A stretch of 64,000 nucleotides of DNA, from the NCBI GenBank assembly GCA_000149265.1, contig CH003206.1, positions 580,461 through 644,460 on the forward strand, given 5' to 3'. This stretch comes from Ciona savignyi (taxonomy: Eukaryota > Chordata > Ascidiacea > Phlebobranchia > Cionidae). Made by a program: the position numbers and the translations under genes. The notes below the pieces were generated by a model that worked only from the letters and a program-made list of their open reading frames with translations, searched no databases and was not told where the DNA came from. Each line of letters opens with the position of its first letter. Positions within the stretch are counted from its first letter, which is position 1. Of the stretch, positions 1 to 11,708 are shown one piece after another.

Positions 1-851
1 CGCTATAAATCAATTTGAACTTCGTTATAAACTGCCACAGTAATTTAGTTGAAATCGTACTGCAATGTTTATAACACAAACAAATGGTAAACAGAAATTA
101 TACACTGTCTAAAATATCATGTTACACTTTACACAACTATTTCTAAGAAATTCTGCATTGTTGAAATTTTAGATCCTTTTATACCCCAGTATAAGATTCT
201 TGGGAACCGCTTGATTGAATGAATGTGAACTAAAATGTAAACTTAAGTTTTAAACGCAACATTATACGACGATCATTTTATATTGAGCGGGTATGTGTTG
301 CGAAATGTCGGAAAATATACTTCAACGCGTGTCAAAACAACATATTTTAATACCTAATTTTCTTGTTTATATTGCAGGAAAATCGTACATAAAAAGTACT
401 ACCGATTATTAAGAATCATTATCTGGTATCTACAAAGATCCTTCTCTTATAATCGCGGGTAATTATAGGATAATAGAAAGGCGTCTCGGCTGCAAGGTTT
501 TGTTCACAGAATAGAACCGTCGCTCAGCGCATTGGATTAGAACACCCTGTATCACAATAGAAATAGCGTTACCATCTCTATGATAAAACAAACCGACAGT
601 TCAGTGAGCATTGCTTAGAAGCTCGATAAGAGTTTGTAATCAGTTCGGACCTTTCTATTTAGTGTTTAGCAACCTAATACAAAACTATACAGTGTGAGTG
701 CTATGGTGTGTTTTCGCATTTGGTTTGTGCGTTAAAGCAGAGAAGTTGTCTACTACGCAGCAGCCTGTAGTATGAATAAGTTTTTAACCTCTAACCTGTA
801 GTCATTACAGGTACCTGATATAACACTGTAAAGGTTTGTTAGTTCTTCACA
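1..851. other. Upstream region of the LARP6 gene
   Basis: No coding exon was recognised here. The stretch should hold the promoter and 5' untranslated region of the LARP6 gene, whose first coding exon starts at 852. I see no clear TATA box that I would defend. Confidence 0.4.
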
Positions 852-3800
852 ATGATAAACGAGGATACGAATGCAAATAGTCAATACATAAAACATCATC
901 AGGGAATTTTGCACCAACGCCAAGTTTACTTTGGAGATGAAACTGCGATTAAGGTGGGTTATTACTGATAATATTTTCAGACCAATAAAAACCAAAGATG
1001 GCGTTTTTCATGCCAAAAATGCCATTCCGAGAAAGGCGTTTAAAAATTACTTTTTTATTGACTTTTAATGAAAGGTCTAATATTCGGCTGAATTTGTTAG
1101 GTTAGACTTGATATTTAGCAATGGTGGTCTGAAGTTAGTAATTAATATGATATGCGCAAACCGATATAGATCTCGTTAGAAGTAGTATTTTTTCTTGACT
1201 AAGTGGCTTTTAAACTCTTTACCTTTTCGTTAAGTACGAAAATTTCTGTAAAAATGCTGTGATAAACTACCTGAATATGCACTTTATTATTTAGGTATAT
1301 TTCGTACCTCTTAATTTATATTCTGATATTTCCAACAGTGTGCTCAGCCACAGATATTGGCCTACCCACATCACCCGAGCTACACCGTTATTCATCCCAC
1401 TTTTAGCCCTGCAGTTTACTTTCAAGGATATCCAGGTATCTTTAAAGGGATTATAAACTTTTAAAACAAACACTAAAATAACTACTTATAGTTATTTTTA
1501 TTAATAAGTGATTTAGCCCACCTGCAGTTTTCTTTTAACAAAAAGTAGATAGATTTTTCTGAAACTTTACAACAAATACTATATCTCCAATTCGAATATT
1601 GTATCAAACATTGACTGTTTGAACGAAGTTGACCCCGACATCTCGAATATGAGGTAGTTTTCTAACAAAAAGGATGCATATTCTCGGCGTCAAATATGCC
1701 ATTATCCTAAAACTTTACTTATGAACTAATGTCTATCCCCAACTTTATTTATGAAATATTGTTTATTCTCGTGAGTTGGAAAACAAAGGGTGTTACAACA
1801 CGGACAATCGTCAGATCACCTTACGTCCACAGTCGGGTTACAGGAGCTATATCAGTGTGTTGTGTATGATTGACAGATTACTTCAATTAAGTATAACCCA
1901 TAAATCCGCTGGGTTTAAGCAATGTTCTCCTTTTTTAATATTTTTCTTCTAGCGTTCTAACAAGTTGCACTTACAGCTCATATTCAACCTGCACTGCAAA
2001 TATTACCACAACGTGTTTATGCATCTCCGTACGGAGGAAACGTGGTTAACGTGGGTTATGCACAAAAGAATCAACAACTTCAATGCAAACAAAATACTTT
2101 GAAGAAATTCAAAGATGATAATAAAAATTATCCAACGGTAAAATAATAGTGGTGGTAAAGTTTTTTTGATTGGTTTTCAATAATCTTTTAAATATTTCCG
2201 ATTTGGGCGCAAGTTAATAGCGTTACCGTAGAATTAAATGTATTTAACAAATGCATGTTTTTTTCTGCATTTTTAGTCAACCTCGTTTGGAATTCTAACC
2301 TGCTGATAAATAAGTATTTTTTTTGCCTGTAACCCTTAGTCGAATCTATAGAACTGGATATTTATGTTTAGCCTCAAAAAAGAAAAGGCGCGCTTTCTTA
2401 GAGACAATCCTAAGTTCACCTCATGTCCAACGTCGGAAGAGTCATTCAGTGGGTTTTATAATTGCAACCTTTAATCCATTTTGAGACCTTTATCGTATTA
2501 ATCCACTGGGTTTGTGTGTCACTCTAAATATGCTTTGCCCAGAGACGTAACAAACTAGCCAGTTTCGAACCCACAACATTTTAATTAAGAGTAACTCCAA
2601 CATATCAAGCTAACCGTTCATGTACTTAAATTTCATGAAAGCATTTTCGTTATAGGACAACTCACAAGTACAATTCGTATCAACATCGAAACGATCACCT
2701 CGATACGACAGCGCCGATAGCGGGATTGGTGAACCAACTATTTCTATGACGTCATCATGGATTAATGACGACACAAATTCCGATTCTTCAAGCGCTGATA
2801 GAAGAAATTCACTTTCCGGGTCAGATTCTGGGATAGAAAAGGTGGCTATTGAAAGAATTATTTTTAAACCTTTTAATTTAATTTCTTACTTTATTGTTAA
2901 TTCAATCATGGCATGCCATAACGACTGTTTTTCCATATTTCCTGTATTTTGTAATTTAAGTATTTGCCATTAGTATCGTAATTTTAAGAAGCAAACCGTA
3001 AGAGGAGATTAGATTTAGATTCTTAATTTTATTCCCTACAATATTTTAGTTGGTACTTAAAATCAAAATTAGAAAGTATTTTGTAAAAATAAAATTTAAA
3101 GCGTATTTTACCGAGATGTACCTGTAAAAATTTAAGTTTAGTTTAAAATTTAATTCATTTAAAGGATGGAAATGAATCTTATTGGACAGTTGATGATGAC
3201 GACACCTATTGGGCAAGATTTGGTCAAAATGCACCCCCTTATTACGTCACAAACCCTATAGCCAAGCAAATCGAATACTACTTGTCGGATGAGTATCTCA
3301 TCAAAGACAAATATCTACTACGTCAGATCCGGTGCAAAAAAGATGGCTACGTCAGCATAAAGCTTATAACGTCATTTAAAAAGGTTGGTATTAAAATACG
3401 TCATAAATATGTTTTATGTGATGCTGATGTTAAAATTACAGGTTAAAAAACTCACACGTGACTGGGCTGTGGTGCGAAGCGCTATTGTGCGGTTATCATC
3501 GTCTATCGTCGTCAGCTCTGAAGGTCTTAGAATCCGAAGACGTACGAACCTTTCCGAAGTTCTACGAAAACCTCGGATTTTAACAAGCGTTCTGGTATGT
3601 GACAAGAATCTCTTAAAATTGATACCTATTTAAGGCTTATTAGTTTTTGCAAATATTTTATTTAGAAAAATACTCAATTTAACTTGGCACTGCTTAAGGC
3701 AAATTTAACAAAATGTCTTGATCTCTAGGCTATTCGTCTACCGGAAGAGTTCAATTCAGTTGAAAGTGTGACGTCACTGTTCGCATTATTCGGTGAAATT

Positions 3801-5704
3801 GGCTTTGTTCGGTTACTAAGACCAGACAAGGAGATCCCATCTGATTTAAGAAATTATGCAACACAAGTAGAAGATATAGGTAAGAATATTATTAAAACGT
3901 ATTTCGTGACTCACGCAATCAATATTAATGTGAGCGCTGTTGTTCAACCTATTTTATTGGCCAATTAGCCAATAGATAAAGCGTTCGGTGTGTCCTTATG
4001 CAAAGCACATCTTTAGGTGGCACTTAACAGACATAACAGTCATGCGGCTGAATGGTTATAACGCCGCCGCCTATTCATGTACAATTTGTACAAAAAAAAG
4101 TGATGAGTCGATGACAGACGCAAAACCTATCCCCGAAAAAAATAACAAAAGATGCTTTAACCAAGTGATTTAAAGGCTTGATTAAACGTTATTATCGGCT
4201 AGTCTGGTGGTTTAGTGCGACGCCTTTCAATCGGAACTTGGGCAAGGCACTTAACGGACATTGCCTGAACCCAGCGGATTAATCGGTTCTTCTAAATTAA
4301 AGGAACGTGTCTATCATACACAATGCGATAGTTCCGTTAACCTGACGGTGGGCGCGAGGTGATCTGACGTGTATTAACGCCCTTGGTTTTCCCATTCACG
4401 TGGATAAACATGAATATCTTATCCTACATGCCATATTCTTACCAGGAAAAACTCTATGTGCGGTTGTTGATTTTGACCAATCAGAGGACGCCTTGTCATC
4501 TGTGCGCATTTTGAAATATCTATTGAAACCCAACAAAGGCGATTGTGACGACGCAAGAGACAATGAGACAATAATCGAAAGCGAAATTGCTAGACACGAA
4601 GATTCTTTAAAAAGTAAGATACTGTTCTATTTTTATTGGGCAAAGATTCGAACTGATAATATGCCTGTTTAATACCAGTGTAGACTTGTTGTAACCATTT
4701 AGCTAAACCAGGCATGGTCAACATACGGCCCCCGGACCGGGTCCAGTCCGTAAATAAATTTTGATTTACCCACAGACTGTATCTAGCCACACACTATAAT
4801 CAAGATATTGAATACTATTTATGTAATAATCCAGCCCACCGAGAGCTTCGTTTTTCCAAATCTGGCCCGATCAGAGAAGTTGCCCGCTCCCGTGCTAAAC
4901 GATACCATATAGTTCTGAATGATAAATGTTGTTTTACTCTCAGTCTAATAGCGTAAATACGTGCATTTAGATATTTGTTACCGGGCTATGTTTTGAATTA
5001 TTGGCTTCTAGGCCATTTTTTATATAACGAAATTGGTATATTTTGGGCGCGTTAACCATTCGGTAACACAGCCGTACTTTGGGAAGTGCTAAAGCTAATT
5101 CGTCATTGCTACTAAAATAACTTCTCTGTGCCAGGTGGTATACAGTTGGTGTATGCTGAATTAATTTATATCTCTTCATATAGCGAAATACCTTTAATAT
5201 AATATAATGAATTAGAACTAATACCCTATAACCTGCCATTGTCTAAATTTTTCGGTACTGGCTTACGAAAATACACTCGGAATGTACATGTTGTAATGTT
5301 TACAAAAATACGACATGAAATGCTCACATTAAATTTTCCCAGATATTCCGTCGTTAGGTGGCACGAGAGTCGCGCTTCTTGGACCAAGAGTAAGGAGAAC
5401 GCTTTACCGGCAAGACCGAGTATCGAGCAGTTTAAATGATGAAGAGGCGGAACCGACTTCAACGTTACCACTAAGCGTTAATGCTGATGAAGAGTCAGTC
5501 AACAACGACCCACGTCACGTGCGACACGAGAGAGGAAATGACGTAGCTACTACTTCAAAACTTTCACCGAGATTTCGGATTGCTGATCGTCGGCAAACTT
5601 GTGCTCTGTTACGTCACAATTCGGCCACTGTTACGAGACAACCGAGAGGTCCTGACGCTGGATCGCGAGGATTCAACTTTTCGAGAAGAAATGTGATTGG
5701 CTAG
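852..5704 (+). CDS. larp6: La-related protein 6 (LARP6), nine coding exons
   Basis: RNA-binding La-module protein; vertebrate LARP6 binds structured mRNA 5' regions such as collagen stem-loops and works in the cytoplasm. Exons: 852-953, 1339-1435, 1977-2137, 2656-2841, 3165-3383, 3442-3594, 3729-3879, 4446-4613, 5343-5704. All phases join, giving 532 aa (human LARP6 is 491). The La motif lies at about residues 205-290 (QIEYYLSDEYLIKDKYLL, then LITSFKKVKKLTRDW). An RRM-like part follows at about 307-400 (SLFALFGEIGFVRLL, then CAVVDFDQSEDALSSVRILK). The SUZ-C tail, RQPRGPDAGSRGFNFSRR, is at about 511-528 and ends the protein as in LARP6. Residues 121-182 are Ser/Asp-rich. Start ATG 852 is the first in-frame Met of a 34-codon exon with a GTGGGT donor. 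Introns hold SINE remnants. Recognition is strong; exon ends are read by eye. Confidence 0.9.
1770..1925 (-). repeat. SINE-2 remnant in LARP6 intron 2
   Basis: Degenerate copy of the 290-bp SINE-2 family, matching the body segment with ATCGTCAGATCACC and AATCCGCTGGGTT. It ends about 50 bases before the exon 3 acceptor. Confidence 0.6.
2395..2600 (-). repeat. SINE-2 remnant in LARP6 intron 3
   Basis: Diverged copy carrying the AATCCACTGGGTT and GTTTCGAACCC (reverse B-box) landmarks. Confidence 0.5.
4196..4425 (+). repeat. SINE-2 copy in LARP6 intron 7, next to an acceptor
   Basis: Head (TGGTTTAGTGCGACGCC), the CTTGGGCAAGGCACTTAAC block and the tail (GGATAAACATGAATATC) are all readable in sense orientation. 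The tail ends only about 20 bases before the exon 8 acceptor at 4446. Confidence 0.75.
5040..5078 (-). repeat. SINE-1 head fragment in LARP6 intron 8
   Basis: Short reverse match to the tRNA-like head (GCGTTAACCATTCGG, CCGTAC). Confidence 0.45.
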
Positions 5705-5876
5705 ATTATGCAATCAAAACAATTTTAAACAATAATTCCCTTTTAAAGTCGAAATAATTTCCAGATCATATGATCAACCTTGCCACAATTGCACGCATTA
5801 TTTTTTTATTATGAAATTGCCATTCTAATTAATGTGTTTTATCGTACTTATACCTTTTTGTAGCTCTAACGTTTTG

Positions 5877-5882
5877 AATAAA
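5877..5882 (+). terminator. Poly(A) signal of LARP6
   Basis: AATAAA about 170 bases after the LARP6 stop, the first canonical signal downstream. Confidence 0.6.
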
Positions 5883-6164
5883 TTTTCGGTTTTTAAAAAA
5901 ATGTGTGGATTCTGATGAGAGAAGCCATGATTCATTAAACCACGCTAAACGAGTTTAAAAACTTCGGACGGCTAAAACTGTCAATTGCAACCTTATATAC
6001 GGTTATCATATTATATTAAATGGTTGGCGACATGGTACTTTGAAGAGGTAGTACAAATCTATTCTAAAGTAACGGTCTGTTTATCTCTGTGAGTAGAATA
6101 GCAAAGGAGGCATTAGATAAGAAATCGGCAAGTTATCTCCCATCCTAAACGTGGCTAGGTTAAT

Positions 6165-6455
6165 CATGTTTATCTCCGTGAATAGAAAAACCAAGTGGGT
6201 TAACATACGGGTAATGTCAGATCACCTCGCGCCCACCGTCGGGTTAACGAAGCTGTCGCAATATGTTGTGTTATATATTGAGACACACGCTCCTTCAATT
6301 AAGTTGAACCCATTAATCCTCTGGTTTCATACAATGTCAGATTAAGTGCCCAACCTAAGGACACAACCGATTAGCTAGGGACCAGCTAAGACAAAACAAC
6401 CAGCTAGCGGCTGGTTTAGAAACGGCAACCGTTCGACAGATGATCTAACTCATTT
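6165..6455 (-). repeat. SINE-2 copy, near full length
   Basis: Runs from the reverse tail (GTTTATCTCCGTGAATAG) through AGATCACCTCGCGCCCACC to the reverse head region. Diverged but complete in outline. Confidence 0.75.
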
Positions 6456-6485
6456 AACTGACCAGACTATAATAATTTTGCGGAA

Positions 6486-6595
6486 AATCGTGTGACCGAA
6501 CGGTTAACGCCACCGATGCAAAAATAGACTCACATAAAAAAACGTTATCGCCAACGGGCTCATTATGAGTTTAAAACTGAATCCGGTAAAAAATC
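6486..6595 (+). repeat. SINE-1 copy
   Basis: tRNA-like A box (GACCGAACGGTTAACGCC), middle CGTTATCGCC and a degenerate B-box region, ending in GGTAAAAAA. Confidence 0.65.
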
Positions 6596-7059
6596 TACTT
6601 TTTGGTGCAGTAAAATCTAAAGCAACATATTTCATATTAACGTTTCAAATCAGCTACGATTAGTTGTACACGGGGTTAATGGAGGTATGCATTGTGCTGG
6701 GTGTAATCTTGAAGGGGTTGCTTGGATAGACAAGCGTGATCATGCGTGACAAAGGAGCTTTTCGATGATTGGACATGGAGCATGAAGCGTGCATTACGTC
6801 ATGAGGAAATGATCTGGAATTTGAAGATACAATATTTTAAAAATGTATAGTTTAAATGCTGGTTTAGGGTTTTGCCCTCATGTATATAGAAAAAATACGG
6901 GTTTTAAGAATACATCGGAACGGATTGGACATAATTAAACTAAGTGGGGTTCGCTTAGGAAATATACATGTCAGCCACCAAAAGCGGATTTTTCCAAGGT
7001 AAAATAAATTTATCGGGAAAGTTCGCGTTCGTTTTACCGAAAAAAAGGAAAACAACTAT

Positions 7060-7185
7060 TTGTATACGGTCGGTCTTATGACAGAATTGTAAACCCTATC
7101 GATACATATACCGAATTGTATACAAAAAAGAGTCTTAGCAACGCGCCCTAGATGGTTTCGAAACTTAGTACGGTAAAAAAAAGAA
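7060..7185 (+). repeat. Degenerate SINE-1 copy
   Basis: Keeps CGATACATATACCGA, GTTTCGAAACTTAGT and the GGTAAAAAAA tail; the A box is worn. Confidence 0.5.
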
Positions 7186-7429
7186 TGTGAGGCCCCAGTC
7201 AGCTTTAACACTGCGTGCGATTGATTATGCGCAGAAATCGACAGCTAACGCTTGTCTGTCAAGGATTCGTTTCCTCCATATTGTAACAGTGTCATCCTAA
7301 TTAGCTATATCGGATTATAATACATACGATGGGAAAAAGAAAACAAAGCTAATATAAAAATCTAGTGGAATAATAGGTTCTACCAAATTTAAGTAATGTA
7401 TAAATCATACACAACACACAAAAATTGCT

Positions 7430-7535
7430 CCGATAACCCTGCGGTGGGCGCGAGGTGATCTGACGATTGCCGGTGTGTTGACGACCATTGCGTTTTCCCA
7501 TTCATGGGGATAAACATAAACATGAATATCATATC
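7430..7535 (+). repeat. SINE-2 3' part
   Basis: Contains GTGGGCGCGAGGTGATCTGA and the GGGGATAAACATAAACATG tail only. Confidence 0.65.
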
Positions 7536-7721
7536 CCTAATATTTCTAGAATTGTAACCTGTATGCTCGACACGCTGAACTTCGGAATATTTCGTTGGAA
7601 CTCGGATCGAATTTGCTCCTTACTGGTTCCCGTGGAACGAAGCCTGCATAGCCAGGAAGTTTACGTAGCCGACATCTGTCAAGGAAAAATTTAATAATAA
7701 AATGATAAACATATAAAGCAC

Positions 7722-7910
7722 TTACTGTTTTGTGTATATTAATAAACAGTTATGATTAATAGCTCTTTTTGTGTATATTAGGAAACAGTTATGATTGGTA
7801 GATCTTTTTGTGTATATTCATGTACAGCTATGATAAGAAGCCCTTTTTGTGTATATAAATAAACAGTTATAATTAGTAGGCCTTTTTCTGTATATCGTAA
7901 CCTAATAACT
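7722..7910. repeat. Minisatellite, about 40-bp unit, five copies
   Basis: The phrase GTGTATATTA, followed by an AAACAGTTATGATT block, recurs at 7731, 7771, 7810 and 7849 with a worn fifth copy near 7890. Period 39-40 bases. Confidence 0.8.
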
Positions 7911-8628
7911 ACACATGCCTTCTTGTAATTTGTTTAAATTTCTATTTATTTAAAGGGGTGACACTGCTTAAGAGTAAATAACCATTTCAGTAAGACAAAT
8001 TGTACCCAAGTCTACATGCTTTTTTATAAACAGTAGAACTAATTATTCCAAACAAAACTTGGGATATTAAGTTTCTATGATAAAATATTTATACTGTTCT
8101 GCAATTGCAGCTGGTTTCGAATTGGCCCTTAGATCCTCCATGATTTTCTGTTGTCTGTTCCATATCGTATATCTGTCCATAGGGAGCTGAGTAATGTAAA
8201 CACGTCAGATATATTGACAGCGGATTAAAATTATAAATATATGAAAAGCGAAGCTTAATTTTTGGTTGTTTGCACAAGATGCATGCGGGAATTGGCGTGT
8301 TAAAAATAAAATAGTATTGATATTTCGTCCGATTAAGCCAATGTAATATATTTAGTGACGACTTTAATCGTTTAAAGGTCAAGTGTGTTCTATATATCGT
8401 AAGTGTCATCTGTACACAATGTAAGTGCTTTGAAATAACCGAGTTTTATAGTTGATTCTACACCCTACTTAATAGGAAAATTAACAACACAAACTAACAA
8501 CAATAATAACGTGTCGTGTATAACAGAGAGTCTAAGGTATTATGAAAACTATACCTTGCTAGTTTAATGTGGCATTGGGCTAACATATTATGCCACGTTA
8601 CGTTTTTATGTAAAATAAATCACATTTA

Positions 8629-11600
8629 TTAACTTTTGGATACCTTGTTTTCTGTCGAATTTTTTGCTGTATTAGAGGCGTTCGTGCAAGGTTGCACTCT
8701 GTTCCATGCACGTGACAATTTCTGCCAATCATAAGCACTTTGTTCGTATCTTTGCGGTCGTTGTCGAACCTGATTAGAAATTTTGATTTCCTGGGTGTGT
8801 CTTTGCCTGTCATTCCAATTTTACCCACAGAATTATGGATTTAGTAATGTGTAATCAGCACTAGACAAGCAAAAAGCACAGTTTCCTTAAAGCTACTATT
8901 ATAAAAGCCAACTGTCATAATACAACTGTTGTTGGTTTCCCATTTATAATTTTAGATTTCTCTTCACATTTGTCAAAGAGATTAATTACCGGTAAAGGAT
9001 TTTCCATTTAAAATCGTAAATTTCATTAAGAATCGGTTTTCATCAGTTTGGCATAATAATATAGGAAAACAAAGAATACAAGGTGTGATGAAAAGCCCAA
9101 TATACGTGCGGAAATAAATATCAAAACATGGTGAGCAAACAAACCGAATAATCAAAGCATTTGAGCTTATCCAGACTGGCATTTTTACATGTTTTGAGCG
9201 AAAATAATTTTTTTATTCGAATAAAGGTAATTAGCGTATCCGTATTTTTCTTACCAACGAGTTGTATACACACACTATTTTTGACTGGCAATGTTTTGAA
9301 CGTTTCGTTAAGGAGAGTTTTCATACTTACGAAGCGTTTTTCAGACAAACGGACCTTTAGATGTGCACACGCAAACCATTGGTACTATTACACATAGTCT
9401 GCATCAATCCAGCCCTTACGCGATCATTGGTATTCTCTCAAAGAGCCTGTGTCAAGCCAGTAGCCTTTAAACTTACCATATCTGCATTAGCCTCCAACGT
9501 AGTAGATGGAACAACCCACTTTGGGACTGGAAGACAATTTCCTTTCTCTTCGCGTTTGATAGTGGAAACCCATCGAAGTCTGACAATCTTGTTTTCCAAA
9601 GTTTCATCTTTTTCATTCTTGAAGTCTTTACTTTTGTCTGTGTGATTAAACTAGCGATAACACTCTACAATACTTTTTAACTGAAAGAATTGTTATATGT
9701 TAACAGAAACACCTTCGCTATAACTCGTCTGAGCTAAGTTTAGGCAGCGGGTTGGAAGTACGATCGCCTATTAATATGATAAATGTGTTTATACTCTTAT
9801 TAAGCAAGGCACTTTTAGATCAAAGCTTAAACCCTGTGGATAATGGGTTCTACTTAAAACGAAGGAACGATTAATTACTAAACTAATACATAAATTATTA
9901 TAGCGGATTTTCATTTTTTGTCTGACGTCACCACGACGTCAATAACCAACCTTTTTTAAAAAGAGCCAAGTTTCGAACCCTCGATGGGGTCGTCTGTTGA
10001 CCAGTTTTTGTACGGAAGGCGAAATTTATGATTCAGTCGCGTTAACCAATTGGCCACAGAACCTTACACATTTTTAATTAAAATAGAAATAATAATAAAG
10101 TCTAAAATCGCATTTACAGTTTAAATTGCCTTTTCAATGTCTTTGGTCAAATTAATAACCGGAAAAAAATACTGTGTCACACTCAGCTTAAGGATAACCT
10201 GCCTTCAAAATGACGTTTTGTTCATCCTTTATGAAATCTGGTACTCTTTCAAGTTTAAAATACGTAGTTCATTATCCACAACCATAAAGTCAAAAATAAA
10301 ACGAGCCTATTTTTAAATAGTTAAGTGCATGTTTATACTATAATAACAAAGATTGTCCCAGAATTATGAAATAATGGCCTATACTTTCATTTGACATTCG
10401 CTCGCTTTTAATTATTAAATTTTATACATTTTCAGTTTTTTTAGTTTTCCTTATTTTTATTTATGCACTGCGCTTTGACGACCGGTATGAATTTCAACAA
10501 CTTATAAATATTTCACGCTCTGAATTTTTACAATGCCTCTCGTGTCGAAACAATATAGGCGTATGACATAACCAAACGTATCAATATTTAAAGTTTTAAA
10601 TAAGAGAAACGATTTCCATAGCTTTGATTTGCAAGAAAAAGATTTGCGTTTAAAAATGAATTACAGTGCTTTTAATTTTTTTGCCATATTGGTTTCTGTG
10701 GACCAGTGAAGCTCCTGCCTATCATTTTATCCACCCACAATAAATGACGGCAAAATATTATACATGCTGCTGTGTTCAAACAGTCGTTGCGTCACGTGAC
10801 GTCAAGTTTTACTGCGCCCGGTTTAAAGCCGTATATCACTTCCTTTTTCACTCACACCGATAAAGTTACTTCGTTTTTTACGAGGTCTGTTTTTACAAGA
10901 ACATTTTGGGAAGTCGGCAACCTTTTGCACTTAAAGCCACTTTAACCAATATTCCACAGAATAAAAATCACTGGGAGCCGCAAAACTAATAATATTCTCG
11001 CAATAAAAGAAAAAAACACAGTGTGGGATAAAGAGGCAAGTGTTCTTGTGTTTGTTTCACTTATGCATGGATATTAAACTTATTAAGCGCTCGCTACAGT
11101 AGCAATAAAATTAATAAGAGCCGTACTTTAAGGATTGAAAGAGTCGCAGGTTGCCGACGCCTTTTGTTGCCTAATAACCAACGCGCCCTATACATATACT
11201 GAATAAAAAAACACGGTCTTGGTAACGAGCGCATCATGTGTTCAAAACTTTCACCAGTAAAAAATAATAAAGGTCATTTTGGATGAATGTAATCTAAAGT
11301 AGATTGAGCTAACCGCTGTAGCACGCGTTACCTACGTACACTTTTCCCTGCCATATCCTTTTTCCTACAATATCAACCCTTACATATACGAAGTGAAAAC
11401 CAGGATCATAATTAAATGTTAAGGTAACTATACCCATGTCATTAAATCACTTTTTTAATCGCGCTTGTCCAACACCTTCATATACATCACAAAACATTGT
11501 TCAATTTCTCGCTTATAATTATTTCAAAGCGCAGCGACAGTATTTAGGCCTTGGCACGTGTTGACAAAAGATGGTTTCAGGATTGCGTGCATAAATTATG

Positions 11601-11708
11601 AACTACATCTTGTTAAGTGTCAAGAGAACATGCTTACCAATGTCCAAATTGCTGGAAGTAAGTTTCCAATCTTGCGGTGGCTGCGTTCGCACGATTGGCT
11701 TATCCGTA
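8629..11708 (-). CDS. Unrecognised multi-exon gene
   Basis: Product not recognised. On the minus strand I see exons at 11638-11708, 9477-9637, 9331-9354 and 9255-9284, which join in phase with good GTAAG donors, and a likely terminal exon at 8629-8806. The main exon reads as a charged, Trp-containing peptide (KIVRLRWVSTIKREEKG, then PVPKWVVPS). Two microexons of 24 and 30 bases follow. The terminal exon (YEQSAYDWQKLSRAWNR) stops at 8629-8631, overlapping an AATAAA at 8625-8630. The joint between 9255 and 8806 does not fit in phase, so an exon is missing from my model or the terminal exon belongs elsewhere. The 5' end was not found. A cilia-type structural protein is possible from composition alone, which is weak. 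Confidence 0.4.
9955..10072 (-). repeat. SINE-1 copy
   Basis: Reverse B box (GTTTCGAACCC) and reverse A box (GCGTTAACCAATTGGCCAC) at the expected spacing. Confidence 0.7.
11172..11268 (+). repeat. SINE-1 partial copy
   Basis: Keeps TATACATATACTGA, CACGGTCTTGGTAACGAGCG and a TTCAAAACTT B-box remnant; the head is missing. Confidence 0.55.

Larger units (their letters stand above)
5883..8628. other. Intergenic, repeat-containing
   Basis: No exon could be supported. It holds SINE-2 and SINE-1 copies at 6.2-7.5 kb and a minisatellite at 7.7-7.9 kb, listed separately. Confidence 0.5.
9638..11637. other. Putative long intron with SINE remnants
   Basis: If the minus-strand model is right this is one intron. 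I see no exon in it. It holds SINE-1 remnants at about 9955-10072 and 11172-11268. Confidence 0.3.

Noticed and set aside
753-995. Minus-strand open frame over LARP6 exon 1
   Set aside because: It lies opposite a real coding exon with a proper donor and shows no domain or signal of its own.
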